Source: Bacteroidota bacterium (GTDB taxonomy: Bacteria > Bacteroidota > Bacteroidia > Cytophagales > Cyclobacteriaceae). Taken from it: a stretch of DNA of 59,199 nucleotides. The position numbers and the translations under genes were made by a program. How positions within the stretch are numbered: the first letter of the stretch is position 1; each line of letters opens with the position of its first letter. The notes under the pieces were generated by a model. It saw only the letters and a program-made list of their open reading frames with translations, was not told the DNA's origin and made no database searches. The stretch is taken from positions 1 to 59,199 of the forward strand of contig JACOSO010000041.1 in NCBI GenBank assembly GCA_016178785.1, read 5' to 3'. Positions 16,716-25,539 of the stretch are shown here, in pieces.

Positions 16716-18851
16716 ATGGAAAGTGAAGTTGCACAGCAAGTCGATGCCGATCTGGTCGCTAAACAGATTTACGAGAGCAATTACATCAGCCGTGATTTGA
16801 GTTGGATGCAATTCAATTACCGTGTGCTTGATCAGGCCAAACATATTGACCGAAGTATTTTTGATCGGATGAAGTTTTTGTCGATCACTGCTTCCAATCT
16901 GGATGAGTTTTGCACTATTCGTTTAGGAAGCCTTTATAACTATCTCGATTACAGCAAGGAGAGGTATGACTATAGTGGTCTGCGTGAAGAACCATTTCGA
17001 AACTGTTTGATGGATGAAGTTCACAAGTTCGTTGGTGAGCAATGTGACTACTTTATCAAAAAATTAAAACCCCTCTTCGAGAAAAATAATTTTAGCATTG
17101 CCGATTATCCTGCGTTAAGTGCAGAAGACAAAGCGCGGGTGGATTTGTATTTCCAGCGAACCATCTACCCGATGCTCACCCCAATGCTGTTTGACAACTA
17201 CCACACATTTCCGGTTTTAAAAAACAACCGGCTGTTATTTGGAGTTGTAACGAAAGCAACGCAGGATCAGCAAAACCAACTTCGTGTTTCCTTTATTCAG
17301 GTTCCAAGCAACATACCACGGTTCTTTGAAATATTGAATAAAGACAATTCTATTTCTTTCGTGTCAGTAGAAGACATCATTCGTAATAACATTCAGCATC
17401 TGTTCAGGAATATTGAAATTGTTAGTGTGAATTTGTTTCGCATTAATCGCAACGGAGATTTTACATTGGAAGAAAGCGAAGACATTGAATCGAATTTCCT
17501 TGAAGAACTGAAAAGAAAATTGCAAACGCGCAGAAGCGGTCGTGTCGTCCGCCTTGATGTCGAAGAAAACCCGGATCCATGGATGATGCGCATGCTGAAA
17601 ATCCAGTGGGATCTTGACGATCAGAATATTTTCATCATCCCAAAAGGAGCAATGGTCGACTTTACAGGAATAACACAGATCGTCAATCATACCGAATTTA
17701 AGTCGAAGCGTTTCCAGCCGATGACTCCGGTTAAACCCGTTTCATTTCCAGAGCAGGGCAACCGTGATTTGTTTGAAGTGCTCAAAGAGCGAGATATCCT
17801 TTTGCACCATCCTTACAACTCAATGGAGCCAGTTCTTGAATTATTGGAGAAGGCGGCCAACGATCCATATGTTCTTTCCATTAAGATTACGATTTACCGG
17901 CTTGCCAAGGAATCACGTATCAGTGCCGCACTTCTGAAGGCAGCCGAGAACGGGAAGCACGTTTCAGTTCTCTTTGAAGTGAAAGCCAGGTTTGATGAAG
18001 AGAATAATTTGCGCGAAGCACAAAAACTTCAGAAGGCCGGGTGCTTTGTAATATATGGTGTAAGCAGTTTGAAAACCCACACTAAACTACTCTTGATTGT
18101 GCGTAATGAGCCCGACAGGGTTTATCGTTATGTACATCTTTCAAGCGGAAATTATAATGAGACAACTGCCCGATTCTATACCGACTTGGGATTACTGAGT
18201 ACTACGGAAACGTATGCTCATGATGTATCCGAGTTTTTCAATGTTATCACAGGGCACTCTCATCCCAATTCGTACATCAATCTGATCACTTCACCAAGTG
18301 ATATGCGAAAGCAGTTAATCTCGATGGTTCAAAGCGAAGCGGAGAATTCCAGAAAAGGGCTACAATCGGGAATTGTTATCAAACTTAATTCGATTCAAGA
18401 TAAAGAACTGATCGATGTTCTATATGATGCGTCTCAGGCAGGAGTTCCAATAAAATTGATTGTGCGTGGAATCTGCTGCGTTCGACCGGGAAGAAAAGGG
18501 GTGAGCGAAAATATTGAAGTGATTTCGGTAATAGGAGAGTTCCTTGAACATTCCCGAATCTATTATTTCCACAACGAAGGGAATCCGAAAGTATACATTG
18601 GAAGTGCCGATGCCATGGTAAGAAGCTTTGATAGAAGGATTGAGTCGTTGTTCATACTGGAGCAAGAAATGCTTCGAAAACAGGCCATGAATATTTTGGA
18701 CTTCAACTTACGTGATAACGTGAACTCTTACACGATGCAAGAAGATGGGAGCTATCGCATCAGGGAACAAAACGGTGAACCTTTGTTCAACATGCACAAG
18801 GAATTCTATACGGTAAGTAAAGAGGTTATTCAGGAAGCGAACCTGTTCTAA
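16716..18851 (+). CDS. ppk1: Polyphosphate kinase 1
   Basis: A 711-residue PPK1, which polymerises the ATP gamma-phosphate into polyphosphate and can run in reverse. The N-terminal domain (about 21-125) begins YESNYISRDLSWMQFNYRVL. Two phospholipase D-like domains follow. H455 in SLKTHTKLLL is the expected phospho-histidine and H612 in LEHSRIYYFHNEG the general acid; their spacing of 157 residues equals that of E. coli H435 and H592. YVHLSSGNYNETTARFYTDL (472-491) is the usual loop. It is associated with the membrane in other species. It converges on the beta-barrel gene with only 3 bases between the stops. Confidence 0.95.
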   Translation: MESEVAQQVDADLVAKQIYESNYISRDLSWMQFNYRVLDQAKHIDRSIFDRMKFLSITASNLDEFCTIRLGSLYNYLDYSKERYDYSGLREEPFRNCLMDEVHKFVGEQCDYFIKKLKPLFEKNNFSIADYPALSAEDKARVDLYFQRTIYPMLTPMLFDNYHTFPVLKNNRLLFGVVTKATQDQQNQLRVSFIQVPSNIPRFFEILNKDNSISFVSVEDIIRNNIQHLFRNIEIVSVNLFRINRNGDFTLEESEDIESNFLEELKRKLQTRRSGRVVRLDVEENPDPWMMRMLKIQWDLDDQNIFIIPKGAMVDFTGITQIVNHTEFKSKRFQPMTPVKPVSFPEQGNRDLFEVLKERDILLHHPYNSMEPVLELLEKAANDPYVLSIKITIYRLAKESRISAALLKAAENGKHVSVLFEVKARFDEENNLREAQKLQKAGCFVIYGVSSLKTHTKLLLIVRNEPDRVYRYVHLSSGNYNETTARFYTDLGLLSTTETYAHDVSEFFNVITGHSHPNSYINLITSPSDMRKQLISMVQSEAENSRKGLQSGIVIKLNSIQDKELIDVLYDASQAGVPIKLIVRGICCVRPGRKGVSENIEVISVIGEFLEHSRIYYFHNEGNPKVYIGSADAMVRSFDRRIESLFILEQEMLRKQAMNILDFNLRDNVNSYTMQEDGSYRIREQNGEPLFNMHKEFYTVSKEVIQEANLF

Positions 18852-18854
18852 TTT

Positions 18855-19628
18855 TTACTTCACCTTCTTGGTACTCTTGCCCATTTTTCCCTTTTGAAGA
18901 TCGCGATCAAATACGTAGGCTACAGATAAATTAAGAACCTTAAGATTACATTTTAAACTTAATTCATCACCAATTCCGTTGACCCCGTTAATAAATTCAC
19001 TGCCCTTTTGACCCACGTACGTTTGTCCCCAAGTCATCCTTAACTCCGTAAGTATCATTTGATTTTTCAGAGTGACAGCGCTAAATCCGATTCCAATATT
19101 TATGCCGTAGAGCCATCGATTAATATTGTTCAGATAGATTTTTGTGTAGTCAGGGCCGGGAGGTGTGTCAAAGGCGAACGAGTAATTCTGGGTTCTCCCT
19201 ACGTAGGGAACCAAGCTGCCTTTTCCCCCTATCCAGTAATTAATATTAGGCCCTGCATTCACGAACCAGTTGGTGCCTATGTTCTTTATTATTTTCAGCT
19301 TGAAATTTTTGCGAAGAGCCATCGATAAATCGATAAATTGATAGGTGCTTGACCATTTATCTCCGCTAGGTCCGTAGGTGTAAGATCTGCCTTGTTGAGA
19401 AAATCCGCCTTCTGCCTGGAACGAGCAATTTTTTTTCATCGGGAAGCTGACGAACCCTGCAACTGAAAATCCAAGTTTAATGCGAGACTTCAAAGTGTCT
19501 CGTTGATCAGGGAAGTTGGTGTAGACACCGAGCACACCTGCTTTTAGCCCATAGGAGAATTTCTGAGCGGATGCAGCAAGCGAATTCAAACAAAAAGCTA
19601 AAAGGACAAGGGCTTTATTAAGGCTCAT
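18855..19628 (-). CDS. Outer-membrane beta-barrel protein (paralogue 1)
   Basis: A 257-residue protein with a signal peptide (1-22, ending LAASAQ) followed by alternating amphipathic strands as in the PorT-like/outer-membrane beta-barrel families (FSYGLKAGVLGVY, IKLGFSVAGFVSFPM, CSFQAEGGFSQQG, WFVNAGPNINYWIGGKGSL). The last strand, LNLSVAYVFD, is followed by a basic tail (RDLQKGKMGKSTKKVK) that should face the periplasm. It is a paralogue of 42329-43192: both share GPxIxYWxxxKG, the last strand, and a KGKST-containing tail. Each lies on the minus strand just before a PorP-SPOR cassette, so a role with that system is likely but unproven. Confidence 0.75.
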   Translation of the reverse strand: MSLNKALVLLAFCLNSLAASAQKFSYGLKAGVLGVYTNFPDQRDTLKSRIKLGFSVAGFVSFPMKKNCSFQAEGGFSQQGRSYTYGPSGDKWSSTYQFIDLSMALRKNFKLKIIKNIGTNWFVNAGPNINYWIGGKGSLVPYVGRTQNYSFAFDTPPGPDYTKIYLNNINRWLYGINIGIGFSAVTLKNQMILTELRMTWGQTYVGQKGSEFINGVNGIGDELSLKCNLKVLNLSVAYVFDRDLQKGKMGKSTKKVK

Positions 19629-19654
19629 TTAGGCTAAAGTTCTCTAAAGTTTGC

Positions 19655-19690
19655 TGAAAGAAAAAGCCGCCTTCAATAAATGAAGACGGC
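19655..19690 (-). terminator. Intrinsic terminator after the DUF4382 gene
   Basis: On the minus strand, GCCGTCTTCA (19690-19681) and TGAAGGCGGC (19675-19666) form a 10-bp stem with one G-U pair and a 5-base loop, followed directly by TTTTTCTTTC. This is a classical rho-independent terminator 30 bases after the DUF4382 stop codon. Confidence 0.85.
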
Positions 19691-19719
19691 CCTTGGTTTC
19701 ACTTGCCAGTCGGCTTATG

Positions 19720-20505
19720 TTATTGGCTGATTTTCACGGTGCCCAGGTCGGTTACGTTTCCCACAGTGACGCTTACATTGTCAACACTTTTTGGGAGATA
19801 GCCGCTCTTTGGAGCGAAGCTGACCTTGTAATTTCCTGCAGATAAACCCTTGAGCAGAAACTTCCCTGTTGATTGATCGGCATAAGCTGTTTCTACAGTG
19901 TCTGTTCCGCTGAGGGCATAAACTGCAGGTGTTGATGCAACCGGATCTACCATACCCTTAATGGCACCACTCTCAGCTTCAACGACAGAATGGATCACAG
20001 GCTTTAAAATATAAGTAATGTTTCCGGTCTTTACGATTGAGCTGGCGGCATCAAAGTCTAAGGTAATTTTATAAGTCACACCTGCTCTCAAGTCAGTGTT
20101 TACCAAAATTTTAAGGCCCGATTGCTGAGCGCTCGGAGTTGCAAGGCTGATAGATTGACCTGCAATTTTTACTGCGTTGTTGCTTCCCAGTACTAGTCTT
20201 ATCTGAGAAACTCTCCCTACAGGAAGTTCTATGCTTCCCAGGAGAGTGTCTAACCCGTTGGTAAATTTCAAAAGGTTATACACTCCTTTCCTAACATTTA
20301 GCGATTTCCAACCCGAATTTGAATTCCCTGCTTCGGCATTGATCTGTACATCCTGAATGTCCACGTTCACTTCCTGATAATCACCGGGCGCATCGGTGAG
20401 TCTTACTTGTAAAGTTGCTGTTTGAGTGTTGTCATTGCTGCAAGATGCTGCCATTGCTATGATTCCAACACTGAGCCAACACATCCATTTTGGGTAGTTT
20501 TTCAT
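19720..20505 (-). CDS. DUF4382 lipoprotein
   Basis: A 261-residue lipoprotein. The signal peptide ends in a lipobox, MAASC, with lipidated C22. Residues about 30-175 form the DUF4382 domain (ATLQVRLTDAPGDYQEVNVDI, PVGRVSQIRLVLGSNN, GVTYKITLDFDAASSIVKTG). Residues about 178-261 form a small beta-sandwich of the carboxypeptidase-regulatory type (GAIKGMVDPVAS, GKFLLKGLSAGNYKVSFAPK). Such proteins are common surface or periplasmic lipoproteins with unknown ligands. It has a clear terminator and is divergent from the PorP-SPOR gene. The second cassette has no equivalent, so it may be an unrelated insert. Confidence 0.82.
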   Translation of the reverse strand: MKNYPKWMCWLSVGIIAMAASCSNDNTQTATLQVRLTDAPGDYQEVNVDIQDVQINAEAGNSNSGWKSLNVRKGVYNLLKFTNGLDTLLGSIELPVGRVSQIRLVLGSNNAVKIAGQSISLATPSAQQSGLKILVNTDLRAGVTYKITLDFDAASSIVKTGNITYILKPVIHSVVEAESGAIKGMVDPVASTPAVYALSGTDTVETAYADQSTGKFLLKGLSAGNYKVSFAPKSGYLPKSVDNVSVTVGNVTDLGTVKISQ

Positions 20506-20641
20506 ATATAAAAATTTTGATTTTAATCCTCTGTAAGACCTCCTCCGTAGTCGATCGTTTAAATAATTTTGGCGCGAAAATCAGCGATTTATCGTTAAAT
20601 TAGGAGTTAGTAGGTATGTAATAATTACATTTCGAAGCTTT

Positions 20642-22216
20642 ATGAGGCATCTTTTTTGGCTCCTTTTTGGAATTCTTTCAACTGCTGCCTTTGGCCAGGA
20701 TATCTCAAATTTCACCCAGTTTTTTATCAATCCTTATACGCTTAATCCATCTTATGCTGGCATAGAAGGAAGAACGGCTTTGTTTGCAGGCTACAGAAAG
20801 CAATGGACCAGCATTGAGGGGGCACCTGTCATCGCCAATTTCTCTCTTCACACACCGTTGAGTTCGAAACTTAACTTTGGTTTTAGTGCCACCAGTGATA
20901 AGAGAGGTATTGCCCAAGTTTCTGCAGCTATGCTTACTGTCGGTTACACCGCAGTGATCGACAATACAACCTCTATTCGGTTTGGTATCTCCGCAGGCTA
21001 TGGATCCAATAGTGTGGATTTGTCCAGTGCATCGAGTACCGTTACTTCAGATCCAGCGCTGAAGACTTTATTGTCTAACAATTCTTTCCTTATCGGCAAC
21101 GCAGGTATTTCTTTTCACAAGAGCACATTCCATGGAGGAGTGACGATGCCGAATATTTTTCAGCCTGTTTATTTAAGTAAGGACGCCTTCAATGTCACCG
21201 CGCTAAAACCATTTCAGTCGATTGTGGTACATGCGAGCAACCGATTCTATTCCAATAAGGATCAAACCGTTTTCGAACCCTATTTGATATACAGATTAAA
21301 CAATGGCTTGCCTTCGCAGTTTGAACTTGCAGCCGTAGTCCATTTGCAACACGTGATGTGGGTTGGGGCTTCATACAAGCAGCAGTTTGGAATCTCGGGG
21401 CTTCTCGGCTTTAAAATTCAAAATCAATTTGCAGTTGGGTTCTCTTACAGTTTAAAGAACGGGGGAACCAACCAAATTCCTGCGCCCTCTTATGAAATTC
21501 AGCTCGGTTATCTGGTGGGAAACAAGAAGAAGAATGCGAATGCTTATTCATTTGTTGATACCCATAAAGAGAAGGTAAAGAAGAAGACTGCTGCAGAGAT
21601 CCTTGCAGAGAAAAAGAAGCAACAGCAGATTGAAGCTAAGAAGATTGCAGATGAAAAGAAGAAGCATGAAGAACTTTTAGCAAAACAGAAGGCAGAGGAG
21701 CTTGCAAAAAAAACTCCCAAGGTTGAAGATAAGCCCTTCGTACAAGTTGAGCAGAAGAAAGACACCGCACGCGGTGGGCCTCGAATGAAACAGCATGCGG
21801 ACTTGATTGCTGAGCAGCAGAAAGCAACGGTTGATCCTCTGCATCTGGAAGAGCAGGAGAAAATAAAACGATTGGAAGTCCACGCTGACAATCCCACCGA
21901 GGAGCATGGAGATGTGCTGGTTCATCCCCATGCAGAAAGACATGAATTTGTAAAGAAAGGAAGCCACCATGAAGAAATGGATTATGGAGATTATGTAATC
22001 GTTGGTGTGTTTAAAGGTCGCCCCAATTCAGAGCGCTTTAGTATTGGTTTGAACAAAATGTCGTTTACCTCCGATTTCGGCTTCTTAACAGAAAAAAGCC
22101 TGTGGTATGTTTACATAGCGCAGACCAGTGATATTAATGAAGCAAAGGCTGAACGCGATAAGTATAGGAAGTTGACAATTTTCAGAGATGCATGGTTGCT
22201 AACAGTACACAAGTAA
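20642..22216 (+). CDS. PorP/SprF barrel fused to a SPOR-like domain (A)
   Basis: A 524-residue protein. After a signal peptide (1-19), residues 20-293 are a PorP/SprF-type outer-membrane barrel: QFFINPYTLNPSYAGIEG, YRKQWTSIEGAPVIANFSLH and further alternating strands. Residues about 294-420 are a highly charged Lys/Glu/Ala-rich helix or coiled coil, which would lie in the periplasm. A His-rich stretch (HEFVKKGSHHEEMD, 434-447) then leads to residues 449-523, which match a SPOR domain (DYVIVGVFKGRPNSERF, SDFGFL, WYVYIAQTSDINEAKAERDK, DAWLLTV). SPOR domains bind denuded peptidoglycan glycan. The protein could thus hold a T9SS cargo at the outer membrane and tie it to the wall. It heads cassette A. 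Confidence 0.8.
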   Translation: MRHLFWLLFGILSTAAFGQDISNFTQFFINPYTLNPSYAGIEGRTALFAGYRKQWTSIEGAPVIANFSLHTPLSSKLNFGFSATSDKRGIAQVSAAMLTVGYTAVIDNTTSIRFGISAGYGSNSVDLSSASSTVTSDPALKTLLSNNSFLIGNAGISFHKSTFHGGVTMPNIFQPVYLSKDAFNVTALKPFQSIVVHASNRFYSNKDQTVFEPYLIYRLNNGLPSQFELAAVVHLQHVMWVGASYKQQFGISGLLGFKIQNQFAVGFSYSLKNGGTNQIPAPSYEIQLGYLVGNKKKNANAYSFVDTHKEKVKKKTAAEILAEKKKQQQIEAKKIADEKKKHEELLAKQKAEELAKKTPKVEDKPFVQVEQKKDTARGGPRMKQHADLIAEQQKATVDPLHLEEQEKIKRLEVHADNPTEEHGDVLVHPHAERHEFVKKGSHHEEMDYGDYVIVGVFKGRPNSERFSIGLNKMSFTSDFGFLTEKSLWYVYIAQTSDINEAKAERDKYRKLTIFRDAWLLTVHK

Positions 22217-22302
22217 GAAAAATGAAATGTCCTTCAATAATTCATATTCAAAGGTACCTTAATTGCGTGAAGACCATTGACTATAAAAATAGATATTGAT
22301 AG

Positions 22303-25300
22303 ATGAAATACTTTCTTCGATTGATATGCATCCTTGCTACACTGAGTTCGTTTGCTCAGGCGCCTGTTATCAATGAAGTAAGGCCGCTAAATGCAGGGCC
22401 TAATCAGAAAGTCGTGATTACAGGAAACGGCTTTAGTACTGACACCTCAAAGCTGAAGGTATGGTTTGATCATGTGAAAGGAAAGGTAACAGCCTCTACA
22501 ATTTATTCACTAGAAGTTCAAGTACCGGCACAGGCGCGTTTCTCAAATTTAGAAGTCATTAACTTAGGCAATAACCTCTCAGCAAAATCAAAATTGAAGT
22601 TTCTTCCAAGCTATGGAGGGGTTCAATTCGATGTTGCAAAAACGGCAATAGGTTTTACTAATTCCGATCCCAGTTTTGAGATGTTTGATGTTGCCGGAAG
22701 TGATCTGGATTTAGACGGCAAGCCTGACTTGGTTGCTACTCGAGGGGGGCCGGCAATCTCGGCAGCGACTGATTTGTTTATTTTTCGGAACACTACCATA
22801 GGCAGCGGAAATGCAGCCATAACTTTTACAAGGTTTGATAAGACGAGCGCAGGTTTGTCATCGCTGGGTGTAGGTGCACCAACCGTGAATGTTGCTTGTG
22901 GTGATCTTAATGGAGATGGTAAGCCCGACATTTTAGCTTCACGGGGAGGGAGCACGCGCAATGAGGTCTTTGTCTTGAAAAACACGAATACCACTGTTGG
23001 TACAATGGCATTTGCATCACAAGCAAAACTCTTGCTTGACGTAAGCCAAATTGCTTTTCGAATTTCCATTCGCGATCTGAATGGGGACGGTAAGCCTGAA
23101 GTGATCGTCAGTAATTCATTTGACGATTTGAATGCTGCCACAGACAATCAGATTTATATTTTCCCAAATCAAAGCACCTTAAGCACCATTTCATTTGGTA
23201 CGCCAATAAAACTGAACGTTACGGGGGCAAACTCAACTTATGGTTTAGAAGTGCAAGACCTTGACGGAGACTCGAGACCGGATATTATAGTTAATCAATT
23301 TCAAGATCCCGATGTTTTTATTTTCAGAAACACGAGTACGGGAAACATCAGTTTTGACCCCGTACAAAAGGTGATTGCAGCAGGAAAATTCATTCAAATA
23401 ATTTCCTCTGATTTAAACAATGACGGCCTGCTGGATCTTATCGCCACAGCCACGCTCGACAACAACATGCAGATTTGGATCAATAAATCTACACCGGGAA
23501 CTATTTCATTTAATGCATCTCAAACTTTGACTACTTCGAAAGGCCCCTGGGGTGTTGATGTAAGTGATATTGATGGAGATGGAGATGCGGATATAATTGT
23601 GGCAAATAAAAATGCAGCTACACCTGACCTTACCGATGTTAAAATGAACATCTTCAGGCAGGACGCTTCTCTTTCTTTTACCAGACTTGATTTTACCACG
23701 ACATCACCTACCAGAAATCTGAGAGTGGGGGATTTCGATGGCGATGGCAAACCCGATATAGCCTTCACCGCGTTTGCGGTGCAAGCCGGGCAACAGTTTA
23801 CCATGAATGTGCTTCGCAATGCGAATTGTTGGAAGCCTGTCATCACCGGCTCATCAACAACGATATGCTCAGGACAAACAATACCATTGCAAACTCAACC
23901 CGCATTGGGCGCATCTTTCAGTTGGTCGCCTCAATCAAGCGCAACAAACTCATTGAACGCAACCGCTGCTGGGACTTACACAGTAACTCTTACGGGGACG
24001 GTCGATACAGGGTGTATAAATACTTCTCCTGGTTATACACTTACACAAGATGTAAACACTTTTCCCTCCGATCCGGTAATAAGTAATAACGTTCCATGTT
24101 TGAATTCTTCCCTTAATTTGTCAACTGCGGCAGTGGCGACTGCAACGTATCAATGGACAGGCCCAAATAATTTTTCATCGACCCAGCAAAACCCAACGAT
24201 AGCACCCGTTCAACAGCAGAGTGCAGGTAATTACAATTTACAAGTTACTTTGAGTAACGGATGCCAAAGTAATGTTGTAACGAAACTTCTTGATGTTGCC
24301 TCGGTGCCGGTGCTTCCGGTAACTGCTACACCATCAGCCACGGGTTGCACAGGGGGAAACATAACGTTGAGCGTGACTGGCTCTGGCTACACTTTTCAAT
24401 GGAATAAGGATGGTAGTGCAATTGGTGGTCAAACAGGCACATCGCTTTCGCTTACCTCTTTAGCTGCGGCTAATGAAGGTGATTATAGTGTGTCGGTAAC
24501 AAGCACAGCAAACTCATGCACGCAAGAGACTGCCAAAACTACGGTGAGAGTATTGTCTGCACCTGTTCCTGGTTTTTCATTCTCCAATCCTCAGTGCAAA
24601 GGTCAGTCAATTTCTTTTGCAGATCAGTCAACATTTGATAGCCGAGGTACCTTAACTTACAAATGGACATTCGATGGAGTGAATATTTCGAGTCTTCAAA
24701 ACCCATCCTTCACTTATAACACGGCAAATAGTTATAGCCCCAATTTATTGGTGAGCTATGGAGGCGCATGCCCGAATAATGTGGCAAAGCCATTGACTGT
24801 GAATGCACCTGTTGTGCCCAAAATTCAGACGACAGCAAACCCCATTTGTGTAGGCGACCAAACTACGCTTTCTGTTACAGGAAATTTCAATTCTTTTAAC
24901 TGGGTAGGAGTAAGCGGAACAACTTCGAGTGTTGCTATTACCCAACCGGCATTGTATAAAGTAAACACCGTAGATGCGAATGGATGCGCTTCCAAGGATT
25001 CCCTTACCATCAACTTAAAGCCAACGCTCTCATTAGTGGCAACCGCTAAGCGAACTGCCATAAGTGTAGGCGACACTACGCAGTTAATTGCCACTGCAGG
25101 GGCTGATAGTTACTTGTGGTCACCGGGAAAAACATTAAATGATTCAATCATTGCAAATCCAATTGCAAAACCTCTGACTACTACGGCCTATATCGTTGTA
25201 GGAAAAAAAACGGGGTTCTGCAATGCAAGTGATACCGTAACTGTCAATGTCGATACAGGTGGGGCTGTAATTAAACCGCCCGTACTTTTTTCACCTAATG

Positions 25301-25533
25301 GCGATACAATAAATGACACATGGCAGATTCCTGACGCGACCAATTACCCTGATTGGATCATGACGATTTACGATGGACACGGTAGTAAAATTTATCAGCA
25401 GAAGGGATATAACTCCACGAATGCGTGGGACGGAAATTTCAGTGGAAAAGCTTCACCAGACGGAACCTATTTTTATGTTTTCAGCAATTCAAAAGACAAA
25501 CCCGCAACAGGCAGTGTTTTAGTTGTTAGATAA
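22303..25533 (+). CDS. FG-GAP propeller/Ig/PKD protein, T9SS type B (A)
   Basis: A 1076-residue secreted protein. A signal peptide (1-19) is followed by an IPT/TIG-like domain (about 20-105). Residues about 107-510 contain seven FG-GAP/VCBS calcium motifs of the type DLNGDGKPDI, enough for a seven-bladed beta-propeller. Ig-like and PKD-like domains follow (about 515-900, including FSFSNPQCKGQSISFADQS), then an Ig-like spacer. Residues about 992-1076 are the type B T9SS sorting domain (VLFSPNGDTINDTWQIPD, IYDGHGSKIYQQKGYN, SPDGTYFYVF, GSVLVVR). It should be exported by T9SS and stay on or leave the surface. The giant adhesin starts 6 bases after its stop. Confidence 0.88.
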   Translation: MKYFLRLICILATLSSFAQAPVINEVRPLNAGPNQKVVITGNGFSTDTSKLKVWFDHVKGKVTASTIYSLEVQVPAQARFSNLEVINLGNNLSAKSKLKFLPSYGGVQFDVAKTAIGFTNSDPSFEMFDVAGSDLDLDGKPDLVATRGGPAISAATDLFIFRNTTIGSGNAAITFTRFDKTSAGLSSLGVGAPTVNVACGDLNGDGKPDILASRGGSTRNEVFVLKNTNTTVGTMAFASQAKLLLDVSQIAFRISIRDLNGDGKPEVIVSNSFDDLNAATDNQIYIFPNQSTLSTISFGTPIKLNVTGANSTYGLEVQDLDGDSRPDIIVNQFQDPDVFIFRNTSTGNISFDPVQKVIAAGKFIQIISSDLNNDGLLDLIATATLDNNMQIWINKSTPGTISFNASQTLTTSKGPWGVDVSDIDGDGDADIIVANKNAATPDLTDVKMNIFRQDASLSFTRLDFTTTSPTRNLRVGDFDGDGKPDIAFTAFAVQAGQQFTMNVLRNANCWKPVITGSSTTICSGQTIPLQTQPALGASFSWSPQSSATNSLNATAAGTYTVTLTGTVDTGCINTSPGYTLTQDVNTFPSDPVISNNVPCLNSSLNLSTAAVATATYQWTGPNNFSSTQQNPTIAPVQQQSAGNYNLQVTLSNGCQSNVVTKLLDVASVPVLPVTATPSATGCTGGNITLSVTGSGYTFQWNKDGSAIGGQTGTSLSLTSLAAANEGDYSVSVTSTANSCTQETAKTTVRVLSAPVPGFSFSNPQCKGQSISFADQSTFDSRGTLTYKWTFDGVNISSLQNPSFTYNTANSYSPNLLVSYGGACPNNVAKPLTVNAPVVPKIQTTANPICVGDQTTLSVTGNFNSFNWVGVSGTTSSVAITQPALYKVNTVDANGCASKDSLTINLKPTLSLVATAKRTAISVGDTTQLIATAGADSYLWSPGKTLNDSIIANPIAKPLTTTAYIVVGKKTGFCNASDTVTVNVDTGGAVIKPPVLFSPNGDTINDTWQIPDATNYPDWIMTIYDGHGSKIYQQKGYNSTNAWDGNFSGKASPDGTYFYVFSNSKDKPATGSVLVVR

Positions 25534-25539
25534 AAGAAG

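Noticed and set aside
19720..20505. DUF4382 lipoprotein as a fixed part of the adhesin cassette
   Set aside because: It is transcribed away from the cassette, has its own terminator, and has no counterpart in the second cassette.
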